Shown here: positions 22,173-30,446 of the stretch, one piece after another
How the letters are laid out: every line of letters starts with the position of its first letter
Position numbering within the stretch: position 1 is the first letter of the stretch
Assembly: GCA_024642725.1 (NCBI GenBank)
Contig: JAHEAO010000030.1
Coordinates: 1-38,623, forward strand
Origin: Paracoccaceae bacterium
GTDB taxonomy: Bacteria; Pseudomonadota; Alphaproteobacteria; Rhodobacterales; Rhodobacteraceae
Reading direction: 5' to 3'
DNA: 38,623 bases
Translations under genes and position numbers: made by a program
The notes under the pieces: model-generated
What the model was told of the DNA's origin: nothing
Seen by the model: the letters and a program-made list of their open reading frames with translations, nothing else
Database searches by the model: none

Positions 22173-22604
22173 ATGCGCAGCACGAAAGACCGTATTCGCC
22201 ACGCTGTCAGCTTTGAGATCATCGGTTTGGTTCTGGTGACGCCGTTGGGGGCTTGGGCCTTCGACATGAAGGTACAGCACATCGGGGTCGTCGCCGTGGT
22301 CGGCGCGACACTCGCCACCGTCTGGAACTATGTCTACAACCTGATGTTCGACCATGCCAAGTTGTGGTTGACGGGTCGGGTCGGCAAGTCGCCAGTGGTC
22401 CGGGTGCTGCATGCGGTGCTGTTTGAGGCAGGGCTGCTGATCCTGCTGATACCGTTCATCGCATGGTACCTTGGTGTCGGCCTGCTGCAGGCGCTGATGA
22501 TGGATATCGCCTTTGCGGGCTTCTACCTGGTTTACGCGTTTGTCTTCAACTGGACCTACGATCTGGTGCTGCCTGTGCCCGAGGTGCCCGAGGCCGGGCG
22601 TTAG
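22173..22604 (+). CDS. PACE family multidrug/polyamine efflux transporter
   Basis: 143 residues made of two tandem bacterial transmembrane pair domains, four predicted helices. Each repeat starts with an R-x-x-HAV-x-FE motif: RIRHAVSFEIIGL near residue 7 and VRVLHAVLFEAGLL near residue 76. The conserved Glu is needed for proton coupling in the PACE family (AceI-type), which exports chlorhexidine, acriflavine and short diamines. ATG 22173 has AGGGGAG shortly upstream. A PACE member is followed on the same strand by an EamA permease after 59 bp; both may be in one transcript. Confidence 0.93.
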   Translation: MRSTKDRIRHAVSFEIIGLVLVTPLGAWAFDMKVQHIGVVAVVGATLATVWNYVYNLMFDHAKLWLTGRVGKSPVVRVLHAVLFEAGLLILLIPFIAWYLGVGLLQALMMDIAFAGFYLVYAFVFNWTYDLVLPVPEVPEAGR

Positions 22605-22663
22605 GTGGTTCGGGCAACGCAGCAGGCGCTTTACCTTTCTCCGGCACGGCGACAGGATCAGCC

Positions 22664-23506
22664 ATGCGCCTTTTGCTTCTTACCGCTCTCGTCATGCTGG
22701 CCTTTGCCGGCAATTCGCTGCTGAACCGGCTGGCGCTGGCCGGGGCCGACGGGACGGGGCCTGCGGCATTCGCATTGGTGCGGCTGGCGTCGGGCGCCGC
22801 TGTGCTGCTGGCGATTGTCATCTTGCGGTCGCGCAAGGCGGATTGGGCAGCGCTGGTGCGACCTTTGGGAGCGGGGGCGCTGGCGCTTTACGTGCTGGGG
22901 TTTTCATTTGCCTACGTCACATTGCAGGCGGGCGTCGGCGCGCTGATCCTGTTTGGCGGCGTCCAGATCACGATGTTTGCAGGCGCGCTGTTGCAGGGCG
23001 AACGGATCGCACTGCGGCGCTGGCTGGGGGCGGGCATCGCCTTTGCAGGTCTGGTCGTTCTTCTGTGGCCGCAAGGGGCTGCGGTGCCCGATGGCACGGG
23101 TGCAGCACTGATGGCTGCAGCGGCCGTCGGTTGGGGTGTCTATTCGCTTTTGGGGCGCGGGGCGAGCGATCCGACCGGAGCGACGGCGGTGAATTTTGCG
23201 CTGGCCTTGCCTTTGGGTGTGATTGTGTTCGTTCTGCAGCCTGACGGGTTGGGCGCACGCGGGGCGGTGCTTGCCGTCGTCAGCGGGGCGCTGACCTCTG
23301 GTGCGGGATATGCGCTGTGGTACGCGGTGTTGCCGCGGCTGGCGCCCTCTGCGGCGGCGGTCGCGCAACTGACGGTGCCGGTGATCGCGGCGGCTGGCGG
23401 GTTGCTGCTGTTGGGCGAACTGCCCGGTGCTCGATTCATTCTGGCTTCGGCACTGGTACTTGGCGGTGTGGGGCTGTCGTTGATGCGCCGTTCGGCGCGT
23501 CGCTAG
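22664..23506 (+). CDS. EamA/DMT family transporter
   Basis: 280 residues, ten predicted transmembrane helices in two five-helix EamA repeats, as in drug/metabolite exporters. Family marks: an N-terminal MLAFAGNSLLNRLAL helix, LALYVLGFSFAYVTLQAGVGALILFGGVQITMFAGALLQGE in the first repeat and SAAAVAQLTVPVIAAAGGLLLLGELP in the second. The ATG at 22664 was chosen because the protein then begins with the first hydrophobic helix, and AGGA lies a few bases upstream. The substrate is unknown. The stop overlaps the convergent DUF2585 stop by three bases. Confidence 0.9.
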   Translation: MRLLLLTALVMLAFAGNSLLNRLALAGADGTGPAAFALVRLASGAAVLLAIVILRSRKADWAALVRPLGAGALALYVLGFSFAYVTLQAGVGALILFGGVQITMFAGALLQGERIALRRWLGAGIAFAGLVVLLWPQGAAVPDGTGAALMAAAAVGWGVYSLLGRGASDPTGATAVNFALALPLGVIVFVLQPDGLGARGAVLAVVSGALTSGAGYALWYAVLPRLAPSAAAVAQLTVPVIAAAGGLLLLGELPGARFILASALVLGGVGLSLMRRSARR

Positions 23507-24066
23507 ATGCCGCCCTGCCATTCCATGATCGACTCGATCGGGTAGAGCAACATGATGACATTCAGCGTCAGCCCGTCCCGGATCACGTAGGCGGTCAGCA
23601 GTTCGAAACCGATCAGGATCGCGACGCTGGCCCAGACGGGAAGGCGCAAGGCCAGCCAGAAACCGAAGATCATCGACAGGATGTCGAAGGTCGAATTGAT
23701 CACGCTGTCGCCAAAATAGTCGAGCGAGATGGTGACCTCGCGGTAGCGTTGGATGATGGCGTCTGTGTTCTCAAGGATCTCCCATGCGCATTCGACAATG
23801 GTGGCGATCACAAGACGCCAGCCGATCGAAAGCCGTGCGGCAAACGGAGTGAGCGCGGCGTAGAAGATCAGACCGTGCAGCAGATGCGACGGCGAATACC
23901 AGTCGAAAATGTGCTGCGAGCTTTCGCTGGTCATGGTCTGGCCGTGCCAGAGTTTGACATAACCGCAAGTGCAGATCGGCACCCGTCCCATCGCCAAGAG
24001 CGTGACAGCCGTGGCAAGGACCAGCGCGGCCGTTATCCAGTAGGGCAGACTGGCCCGGCTGATCAT
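23503..24066 (-). CDS. DUF2585 family membrane protein (UPF0314)
   Basis: 187 residues with about four predicted transmembrane segments. N-terminal ITAALVLATAVTLLAMGRVPICTCGYVKLWHG, then SQHIFDWYSPSHLLHGLIFY and VECAWEILENTDAIIQRYREVTISLDYFGDSVINSTFDILSMIFGF, the best conserved part of the family. Function is unknown. It starts 15 bp after the stop of the aldehyde dehydrogenase, so it is likely the last gene of that minus-strand transcript. Confidence 0.92.
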   Translation of the reverse strand: MISRASLPYWITAALVLATAVTLLAMGRVPICTCGYVKLWHGQTMTSESSQHIFDWYSPSHLLHGLIFYAALTPFAARLSIGWRLVIATIVECAWEILENTDAIIQRYREVTISLDYFGDSVINSTFDILSMIFGFWLALRLPVWASVAILIGFELLTAYVIRDGLTLNVIMLLYPIESIMEWQGGI

Positions 24067-24081
24067 GCGGCGGCGCGCCCG

Positions 24082-26436
24082 CTATTCCCCATAGGGCACC
24101 CAGATCGTCTTGACCTCTGTCGCCTGGGCAAGGAACTCGCGCCCTTCTCCCGCCGGGCTGGTCCAGTCGCGGGACCGGGCGTTGTTGACCCATGTCCGTT
24201 TCAGGTTCCGCGCGCTTTCCTTTTCGATCACGGCGGAGAGGTTCGAGGACGAGAAGCTCCAGACTGAATCGACATCCATATGGCCCGCCAGTTGCGGTGC
24301 CAGGTCTGTGTGGCTGCCGGTCAGGATGTTGACGACGCCGCCGGGCAGGTCCGAGGTTTCGAGCACCTGATAGAAATCGGTGGCGGCCAGCGGGAAAGCC
24401 TCTGACGCGACGGTGACGGTGCGGTTGCCCATCGCGACGGCCGGGGCGAGGCAGGAAATCAGCCCGAGCAGCGGGGAGTCATCGGGGCAGAACTGGCCGA
24501 TGACGCCAACGGGTTCGTTCATCGCAAGCGCTATGCCGCGGATCGGCACGCCCTTGGCCGCGCCGTCCAGCTTGTCGGCCCACGCCGCGTAGGTGAACAG
24601 GCGGCTGATCGAGGCTTCGACTTCTGCCGCGGCGTTTCTGGAATGGACGCCGGTCAGGTCGTGCAGGCGGTCGGCGAATTCGCCGGCGCGGGCCGAGAGG
24701 TTTTCCGCGATATAATAGAGGATCTGCGCGCGCAGGTGGCCGGTGGTCTTTGCCCAGCCTTTGGCAGCCCCCGCTGCTTCGACCGCGTTGCGGATGTCCT
24801 TGCGGTTGGCGAGTGACGCATGGCCCAGCAAGCGGCCGCGCGGCGACCAGACAGGCGCGGAATATCCGCCATCCGGCCGGGCCTGCTTGCCGCCGATGTA
24901 GAGCTTGGCGGTACGATCCAGCCCGGTGACCTCGGCCTCGGCGGGCGCTTTCGCCGGTTCAATATGCTTGAGAGGCTTGGTCGCGAGGCGGGGCTTGGTG
25001 TAAGCGCGCAGGCCCTCCCAGCCGCCTTCGCGCCCGAAACCGCTTTCCCGCACGCCGCCAAAACCGGCAGCTGCATCGAAAAGGTTGGTCGCATTGACCC
25101 AGACAACGCCAGCGGCCAGTTTCGGCGCGATGTCGAGGGCAAGGTTGATATTCTCGCTCCAGAGCGTGGCGGCCAGCCCGTAGCGGGTGTTGTTGGCCAG
25201 TTCGACCGCTTCGGCCGGCGTGCGGAACGTGGTGCCGACGAGCACCGGGCCAAAGATTTCTTCCTGCATCAGCCTTGCCGCCGGATGCAAACCAGTGATC
25301 AGGGTCGGCGGGTAAAAGCAGCCATCGGGCAATGGGGTCGAGGCGTGGTAAACCTCGCCTTCGCCCCGGCTGCCATCGACCAGATCGGCGATGGTTTTCA
25401 GTTGCACCGGATCGACGACGGCGCCGACGTCGATACATTTGTCCAGCGGATCGCCCAGCCGCAGCTTGTCCATCCGGGCACGCAGGCGGGTGTAGAACCT
25501 GTCGGCAATGCCTTCCTGCACCAGCAGGCGCGACCCCGCGCAGCAGACCTGCCCCTGATTGAACCAGATTGCATCGACGAGGCCCTCGACGGCTGAATCG
25601 ATGTCGGCATCGTCAAAGACGATGTAGGGCGACTTGCCGCCCAGCTCCAGCGTCAGCGCCTTGCCCGACCCGGCGGTCGCCTCGCGGATGCGCCGCCCGA
25701 CCGAGGTCGACCCGGTGAAGGCGATCTTGTCGATGCCCTCGTGCCCGACGATCATCTCGCCGACCGCACCGTCGCCCGTGACGATGTTGACGACGCCCTT
25801 TGGCACACCCGCCTCCTGGCAGATCTGCGCGAACAACAGAGCGGTCAGGCTGGTGTATTCGGCAGGCTTCAGCACGACGCTGTTGCCCATCGCAATGGCG
25901 GGCGCGATCTTCCATGCCAGCATCAGCAGCGGGAAGTTCCACGGGATGATCTGGCCGCAGACGCCAAGCGGTTCGGCGTTCGGCAGTTCGGCCTCCATCA
26001 ATTGGGCCATGCCCGCGTGATAATAGAAATGCCGCGCCACCAGCGGGATGTCGATATCGCGGCTTTCGCGGATCGGCTTGCCGTTGTCGAGCGTTTCCAA
26101 GACCGCCAACAGGCGCGAATGCTTCTGCACCAGCCGGGCCAGCGCATACATGACTTTCGCCCGCTCATGGCCGGATCGTTTCGCCCATTTGCCCTGCGCG
26201 CGGCGCGCGGCGGCAACGGCGGCGTCGACATCCTTTTTTGTGGCTTGCGTCACACTCGCCAGAACCGAGCCATTGGCCGGGTTGCGGCTGTCGAAGCCCT
26301 TTGCGGGCTTGGTGAAGCTGCCGTCGATGAACAGGCCGAACTTGCGGCCATGGGTGTCAAGCCAAGCCATCGCCTCGGCCGCACTTTCCGGGGCCGGGCC
26401 ATAGTCCATCGTTTCGAATATCTCTGAGATGTTCAT
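24082..26436 (-). CDS. Aldehyde dehydrogenase family protein with a second, truncated ALDH domain
   Basis: 784 residues from the ATG at 26434-26436 (MNISEIFETM). The first domain (about 1-485) is complete: PWNFPL for NAD binding, Glu in LELGGKSP near 264, and catalytic Cys near 298 in NQGQVCCAGSR. The second domain (about 505-784) resembles the N-terminal cofactor-binding half of an ALDH (NEPVGVIGQFCPDDSPLLGL, GGVVNILTGSH) but lacks the catalytic Cys region and part of the fold. It probably has a structural or oligomer role. Placed directly downstream of deoC, which releases acetaldehyde, it most likely oxidises acetaldehyde to acetate. The double architecture is typical of alphaproteobacteria. 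Confidence 0.93.
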   Translation of the reverse strand: MNISEIFETMDYGPAPESAAEAMAWLDTHGRKFGLFIDGSFTKPAKGFDSRNPANGSVLASVTQATKKDVDAAVAAARRAQGKWAKRSGHERAKVMYALARLVQKHSRLLAVLETLDNGKPIRESRDIDIPLVARHFYYHAGMAQLMEAELPNAEPLGVCGQIIPWNFPLLMLAWKIAPAIAMGNSVVLKPAEYTSLTALLFAQICQEAGVPKGVVNIVTGDGAVGEMIVGHEGIDKIAFTGSTSVGRRIREATAGSGKALTLELGGKSPYIVFDDADIDSAVEGLVDAIWFNQGQVCCAGSRLLVQEGIADRFYTRLRARMDKLRLGDPLDKCIDVGAVVDPVQLKTIADLVDGSRGEGEVYHASTPLPDGCFYPPTLITGLHPAARLMQEEIFGPVLVGTTFRTPAEAVELANNTRYGLAATLWSENINLALDIAPKLAAGVVWVNATNLFDAAAGFGGVRESGFGREGGWEGLRAYTKPRLATKPLKHIEPAKAPAEAEVTGLDRTAKLYIGGKQARPDGGYSAPVWSPRGRLLGHASLANRKDIRNAVEAAGAAKGWAKTTGHLRAQILYYIAENLSARAGEFADRLHDLTGVHSRNAAAEVEASISRLFTYAAWADKLDGAAKGVPIRGIALAMNEPVGVIGQFCPDDSPLLGLISCLAPAVAMGNRTVTVASEAFPLAATDFYQVLETSDLPGGVVNILTGSHTDLAPQLAGHMDVDSVWSFSSSNLSAVIEKESARNLKRTWVNNARSRDWTSPAGEGREFLAQATEVKTIWVPYGE

Positions 26437-26489
26437 GGCTTCTTCTGTTCCCAAATATTCATGATCCTGTCCTGCCCGAAAGCACGCGG

Positions 26490-27491
26490 TCAGGCCAGCG
26501 GATGTCGGTAACCGGCCGAATAGCGGCCGGTGACGTGGTGTTCGAGCTGTCGTTCGATGTCGCCCAGCAGCGATGATGCGCCAAAACGGAACAGGTCGGG
26601 TTGCAGCCAGCGGTCGCCCAGTTCGTCCTTGATCAGCGCAAGATAGGTCAGCGCGTCCTTGGCCTTGGAGATACCGCCTGCAGGCTTGTAGCCAATTCGG
26701 ATGCCGGTCCGCGCGTGGTAATCGCGGATGGCGCGGATCATCGTCAGGCTGACGGGCAGGGTGGCGTTGACGCTTTCCTTGCCGGTCGAGGTCTTGATGA
26801 AATCGGCGCCGGCCATCATGCAGACATAGCTTGCCCGCGCCACGTTTCGCAGGGTCTGCAATTCGCCGGTGGCAAGGATTGCCTTGACATGCGCCTCGCC
26901 GCAGGCCGCGCGGAATTCCTGCATCTCGTCGTAGAGCGCCTGCCAGTTGCCGGTCAGAACGTGGCGGCGCGAGATCACGATGTCGATTTCTTCGGCACCC
27001 GCCTTGACGCTTTCGCCGATCTCGGCGACGCGCAGCCGGAAGGGCGACAGGCCGGCGGGAAAGCCGGTGGACACCGCTGCAACTGGAATGCCGGTGCCGC
27101 GCAGGGCGTCAACGGCTGTTTCGACCATTTCATGATAGACGCAGACAGCGCCTGTATGGATCGGCCCGACCCCGAGGGCATCCAGAATATCCTGTCGCAC
27201 CGGATGCGCGGCCTTGGCGCAAAGCCTGCGCACGCGGCCTTCGGTGTCATCGCCTGCCAGCGTCGTCAGATCGATGCAGGTGATCGCTTTCAAGAGCCAC
27301 GCCGCCTGGTATTCCTTCTTGACCGATCGCCGGCCGGGAAGCGTCGCGGCGCGCCGTTCAATGGCAGAGGTATTGGCCTGCACCGAGGCGACCCAATCCA
27401 TATCCAGATCCATGCCCGGATTGCGCGGTTCGTGAATCTGCGGAAGCTGGGCGCTGGTGGTTGCGGTCCCTGTCCTGGTGTCAACTTGCAC
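26490..27491 (-). CDS. deoC: Deoxyribose-phosphate aldolase
   Basis: 333 residues, longer than the 220-260 of the short DeoC forms because of an N-terminal extension of about 60 residues. It cleaves 2-deoxyribose 5-phosphate to glyceraldehyde 3-phosphate and acetaldehyde. The Schiff-base lysine is in GIRIGYKPAGGISK, and another conserved lysine lies in HVKAILATGEL; EIDIVISRRHVL is the conserved substrate loop. The start is a GTG at 27489-27491 with GGGAGG six bases upstream. It lies between an AraC regulator and the aldehyde dehydrogenase on the same strand, a two-step deoxynucleoside catabolic module. Confidence 0.96.
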   Translation of the reverse strand: MQVDTRTGTATTSAQLPQIHEPRNPGMDLDMDWVASVQANTSAIERRAATLPGRRSVKKEYQAAWLLKAITCIDLTTLAGDDTEGRVRRLCAKAAHPVRQDILDALGVGPIHTGAVCVYHEMVETAVDALRGTGIPVAAVSTGFPAGLSPFRLRVAEIGESVKAGAEEIDIVISRRHVLTGNWQALYDEMQEFRAACGEAHVKAILATGELQTLRNVARASYVCMMAGADFIKTSTGKESVNATLPVSLTMIRAIRDYHARTGIRIGYKPAGGISKAKDALTYLALIKDELGDRWLQPDLFRFGASSLLGDIERQLEHHVTGRYSAGYRHPLA

Positions 27492-27561
27492 AGCTGGCCT
27501 CCCTGCGTCGAAACCTTATCGTGGCACGGGTCGCAGCGCTTGGCAAGATTTTACCAGATGG

Positions 27562-28404
27562 TCAAATCGGCTGGATGGCGTTCTTCTGGAAGCGGCGGCG
27601 ATACTCTGCCGGGGTCAGGCCATGTTGGGCGCGGAACAGCCGGTGGAAATGCGACAGGTTCGGAAGCCCGACCTCCGCCGCGATCTCTGCAAGCGGGTCG
27701 GATGTCCCGGTCAGGGCGGTGGCGGCATGGGTCATGCGGATGCGATTCACATAGTCCGACGGGGTTTCACTGAGATAGCGCTGCATCATCCGGCTGACAT
27801 GGGCATGTGCCCGGCCCGCGGAGCGGGCAAGACCGGCGGCGCCGTCGCGAAACACCGACGGTTCATAGGCGGCAACACAGGCCTGTGCCAGCCAGTCTGG
27901 CAGGGCCTCGGGCAGGGGTGCGGCGTTGCCCTCAAGATCGGACAGGACCGGCAGCAGAAAGGCCTCGGCGGCCAGTGCGGAACGGTGGCCGGTTTCAAGC
28001 CGCAGGGCCGCACGCGACAGGTCCGCCAGCTGGCGGATATCACGCCTGGCCTTGTCCGGTGCCGCGCCCTGCGACCAGAAGAACCGGCCACCAAGGTCGT
28101 GGCGGTCGGCGATGCTGTCGATCAGGGCGGCGGGGAAAGCGATGTTCACAAGGTGGGTTTCTTCGCCCAGCCCTTGCAGGGCATGGCTGTCGGCGGGGCG
28201 GATGAACACCATGTCGCCCTCGGTCAGGACTTCCCGCGCACCGTTTATCAAATGTCGGGCGCGGCCATGGTGAAGCCAGAAAACTTCATAGAAATCATGG
28301 TCATGGATGGAACGGATCGGGCGGCGCGACAGCACCGCGCGGGTAAAGTGCACCGATTCCCCGGGGCGGAAGATCTCATCGGAAAAGAGGCGCTTTTTGT
28401 CCAT
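27562..28404 (-). CDS. AraC family transcriptional regulator
   Basis: 280 residues. The N-terminal part (about 1-110) is a cupin-type sensor: SIHDHDFYEVFWLHHGRARHLINGAREVLTEGDMVFIRPADSHAL. The C-terminal 100 residues are two HTH motifs of the AraC type, ending in LPNLSHFHRLFRAQHGLTPAEYRRRF. Only a weak Shine-Dalgarno sequence precedes the ATG (CTTTGACACATG), so a leaderless or inefficient start is possible. It lies 70 bp upstream of deoC on the same strand, and its effector is probably a sugar or aldehyde from deoxynucleoside breakdown, which is inference. Confidence 0.93.
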   Translation of the reverse strand: MDKKRLFSDEIFRPGESVHFTRAVLSRRPIRSIHDHDFYEVFWLHHGRARHLINGAREVLTEGDMVFIRPADSHALQGLGEETHLVNIAFPAALIDSIADRHDLGGRFFWSQGAAPDKARRDIRQLADLSRAALRLETGHRSALAAEAFLLPVLSDLEGNAAPLPEALPDWLAQACVAAYEPSVFRDGAAGLARSAGRAHAHVSRMMQRYLSETPSDYVNRIRMTHAATALTGTSDPLAEIAAEVGLPNLSHFHRLFRAQHGLTPAEYRRRFQKNAIQPI

Positions 28405-28549
28405 GTGTCAAAGCTAGCACAGACGGTTGGCCGCGAACATGGGCCGCCGCGTCGCAGCGGCGGAATGCCGCTTTGCAGCAAGACTGACCGGAGGCCGTGA
28501 CGGGGCCTACGATCCGCGCTAGACCGGGGCAGCAAAAAGGGAATCGCCC

Positions 28550-29230
28550 ATGACTTTCGACCGTACCGTAAAGATCGCGCCGTCGATCCTGTCCGCCGAT
28601 TTTGCCGATTTCGGGCGCGAGATACAGGCGGTCGAGGCCGAGGGCGCCGACTGGATTCATGTCGATGTGATGGACGGGCATTTCGTGCCGAACATTACGT
28701 TCGGCCCGGCGACGTGCAAAGCCATCCGGCCGCATATCAAGACCGTCATGGACGTGCATCTGATGATCGCGCCGGTCGATCCCTATATCGAGGCTTTTGC
28801 CGAAGCGGGGGCCGATATCATCAGCGCTCATGTCGAGGCCGGGCCGCATATCCACCGGACATTGCAGGCGATCCGCGGCGCCGGCGTGAAGGCGGGTCTG
28901 GCGATCAACCCGGGCACTCCGGCTTCGGTTCTGGAGCCGTTGCTGGACATGGTTGATCTGGTGTGCGTGATGACGGTGAACCCGGGTTTCGGTGGCCAGA
29001 AATTCATCCATTCCTGTGTTGAAAAGGTCCGCACGATTCGTGCGATGATCGGCGACCGGCCGGTGCATATCGAGATCGACGGCGGCGTCGATCCCGTGAC
29101 CGCTCCGCTGGTGGTGGCGGCCGGTGCGGATGTGCTTGTCGCGGGATCGGCGGTGTTCAAGGGTGGATCGGTCCGCAATCCGGCCCCGTATGGTGCCAAT
29201 ATCCGCGCGATCCGGGCGGCAGCCAGCTAG
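28550..29230 (+). CDS. rpe: Ribulose-phosphate 3-epimerase
   Basis: 226 residues, full TIM barrel. It interconverts ribulose 5-phosphate and xylulose 5-phosphate in the pentose phosphate or Calvin pathways. Signatures: IAPSILSADFADFG, WIHVDVMDGHFVPNITFGP, DVHLMI, VCVMTVNPGFGGQKFI, EIDGGVDPVT and VLVAGSAVFKG. The last 25 codons overlap the 3' end of the convergent polymerase-like gene by 74 bp. Confidence 0.98.
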   Translation: MTFDRTVKIAPSILSADFADFGREIQAVEAEGADWIHVDVMDGHFVPNITFGPATCKAIRPHIKTVMDVHLMIAPVDPYIEAFAEAGADIISAHVEAGPHIHRTLQAIRGAGVKAGLAINPGTPASVLEPLLDMVDLVCVMTVNPGFGGQKFIHSCVEKVRTIRAMIGDRPVHIEIDGGVDPVTAPLVVAAGADVLVAGSAVFKGGSVRNPAPYGANIRAIRAAAS

Positions 29231-30446
29231 GGCGCTGCGGGTCGGCCTGTGGCCTTGCGGGGCATCCCGCGACCGCCAGAAGGATCAGATAAAGCAGCAC
29301 GGTCATCAACTGGTCGACGAGGCTCGTGGACAGAAGCACGGCCAGCAGCAGCGCGACGCCAAAGCCGTTTGCAAGGCTCCGGGCATGGGCATCGGCGGCT
29401 GTGGCGCGCGGCAGATTGCGGTGCAGGCTGAACAGGCCCAGAAGTGTCAGGACAAGGGCCGTCAGGCCAAGCGCGCCGCCTTCGAAGAAGCCTTCGAGCA
29501 GGATGTTGTGCATCTCGAGGCTGAACTGGCTGGCATATGCCGATTGACCGGGGCCGAAACCCAGGATCGGCTGTTGCAGCGCCTGCTGCGCGCCATAGGC
29601 CCAGTTGACCATCCGCCAGCTGACCGAATTGTCGATATAGCGATAATCGAAGACCGCCTCGGCAAAGCTGAAGCTTTGCCAGAAGGCGGGCAGGCTGGCG
29701 AGATCGGCAAAGCGGTCGGACAGAGCCAGCGCGGCTGCGCCGAGCGGCAGGGCGATGGCCAGAAGCGCCAGTTTCCGCAGGCTGCCACCACGCCGCCAGA
29801 TCGTGATTGCCAGCACCAGCAGCGCCATCATCCACGCTGTGCGCGCAAAAGTCAGGTAAAGCGCCAGTGCGCCCAGCGCCAGAAGCGCCAGATGCAGCGG
29901 ACCGGCGCGCGCGCCCGTCTTGACGCGAAGGATTTCAAGCGCCAGCGCCGCAGCGAGGATCTGGATCGCGAAGGACACCGGGTGCACGTCGCTGCCGAAG
30001 GCGCGGATCACGCCGGGTTTGCCGGGATCGACAAAGCCGCTGCCCGAGGCGACCTGCCAGACAGACAGCGCCGCGCCGATTGCGATGAAGCCTGTCAGGA
30101 AGCGGCGCAGCGGTGTGAGGGCCGCAGGGTCGCGCAGCCAGAGCAGGCAGGCGTTCGCAAAGAGCGCGTAGAGCAAGAGCAGCGTCAGCAGGGCCGCGGC
30201 CTCGAGCGGGCGCGGCAGCGGTGTCGAGAGCCCCGAGAGCGCGGCGGTGAAAAGCCAGGCCAGAAGCCCCGCGACCAGCAGGCCGCTGTCGCGAGCCAGA
30301 CGCATCCGGGCCAGCAGCATAAGTCCAAGCGCGGCCAGCATCGCCAGCGCCATGATTTCCGAGGCTGCCCTTGCGCCGACATTGTCGGCGATCCCCGCCA
30401 GCCAGCGCAGTGTCACAAGCGCGACGAGCATTCGGGCGGCGTTCAT
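29157..30446 (-). CDS. O-antigen ligase/polymerase-like membrane protein
   Basis: 429 residues and about ten predicted transmembrane helices. The Wzy_C/O-antigen ligase domain is recognised from LTFARTAWMMALLVLAI and the periplasmic loop GFGPGQSAYASQFSLEMHNILLEGFFEGGALGLTALVLTLLG with the conserved HN pair. It polymerises or ligates lipid-linked sugar repeats on the periplasmic side. It overlaps the upstream flippase gene by four bases (ATGA), so the two are co-translated. The C-terminal tail after the last helix (about 36 residues, PARPQADPQRPSWLPPGSRGYWHH and on) looks unstructured and is antisense to rpe. Confidence 0.87.
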   Translation of the reverse strand: MNAARMLVALVTLRWLAGIADNVGARAASEIMALAMLAALGLMLLARMRLARDSGLLVAGLLAWLFTAALSGLSTPLPRPLEAAALLTLLLLYALFANACLLWLRDPAALTPLRRFLTGFIAIGAALSVWQVASGSGFVDPGKPGVIRAFGSDVHPVSFAIQILAAALALEILRVKTGARAGPLHLALLALGALALYLTFARTAWMMALLVLAITIWRRGGSLRKLALLAIALPLGAAALALSDRFADLASLPAFWQSFSFAEAVFDYRYIDNSVSWRMVNWAYGAQQALQQPILGFGPGQSAYASQFSLEMHNILLEGFFEGGALGLTALVLTLLGLFSLHRNLPRATAADAHARSLANGFGVALLLAVLLSTSLVDQLMTVLLYLILLAVAGCPARPQADPQRPSWLPPGSRGYWHHTGPDCGPIHP

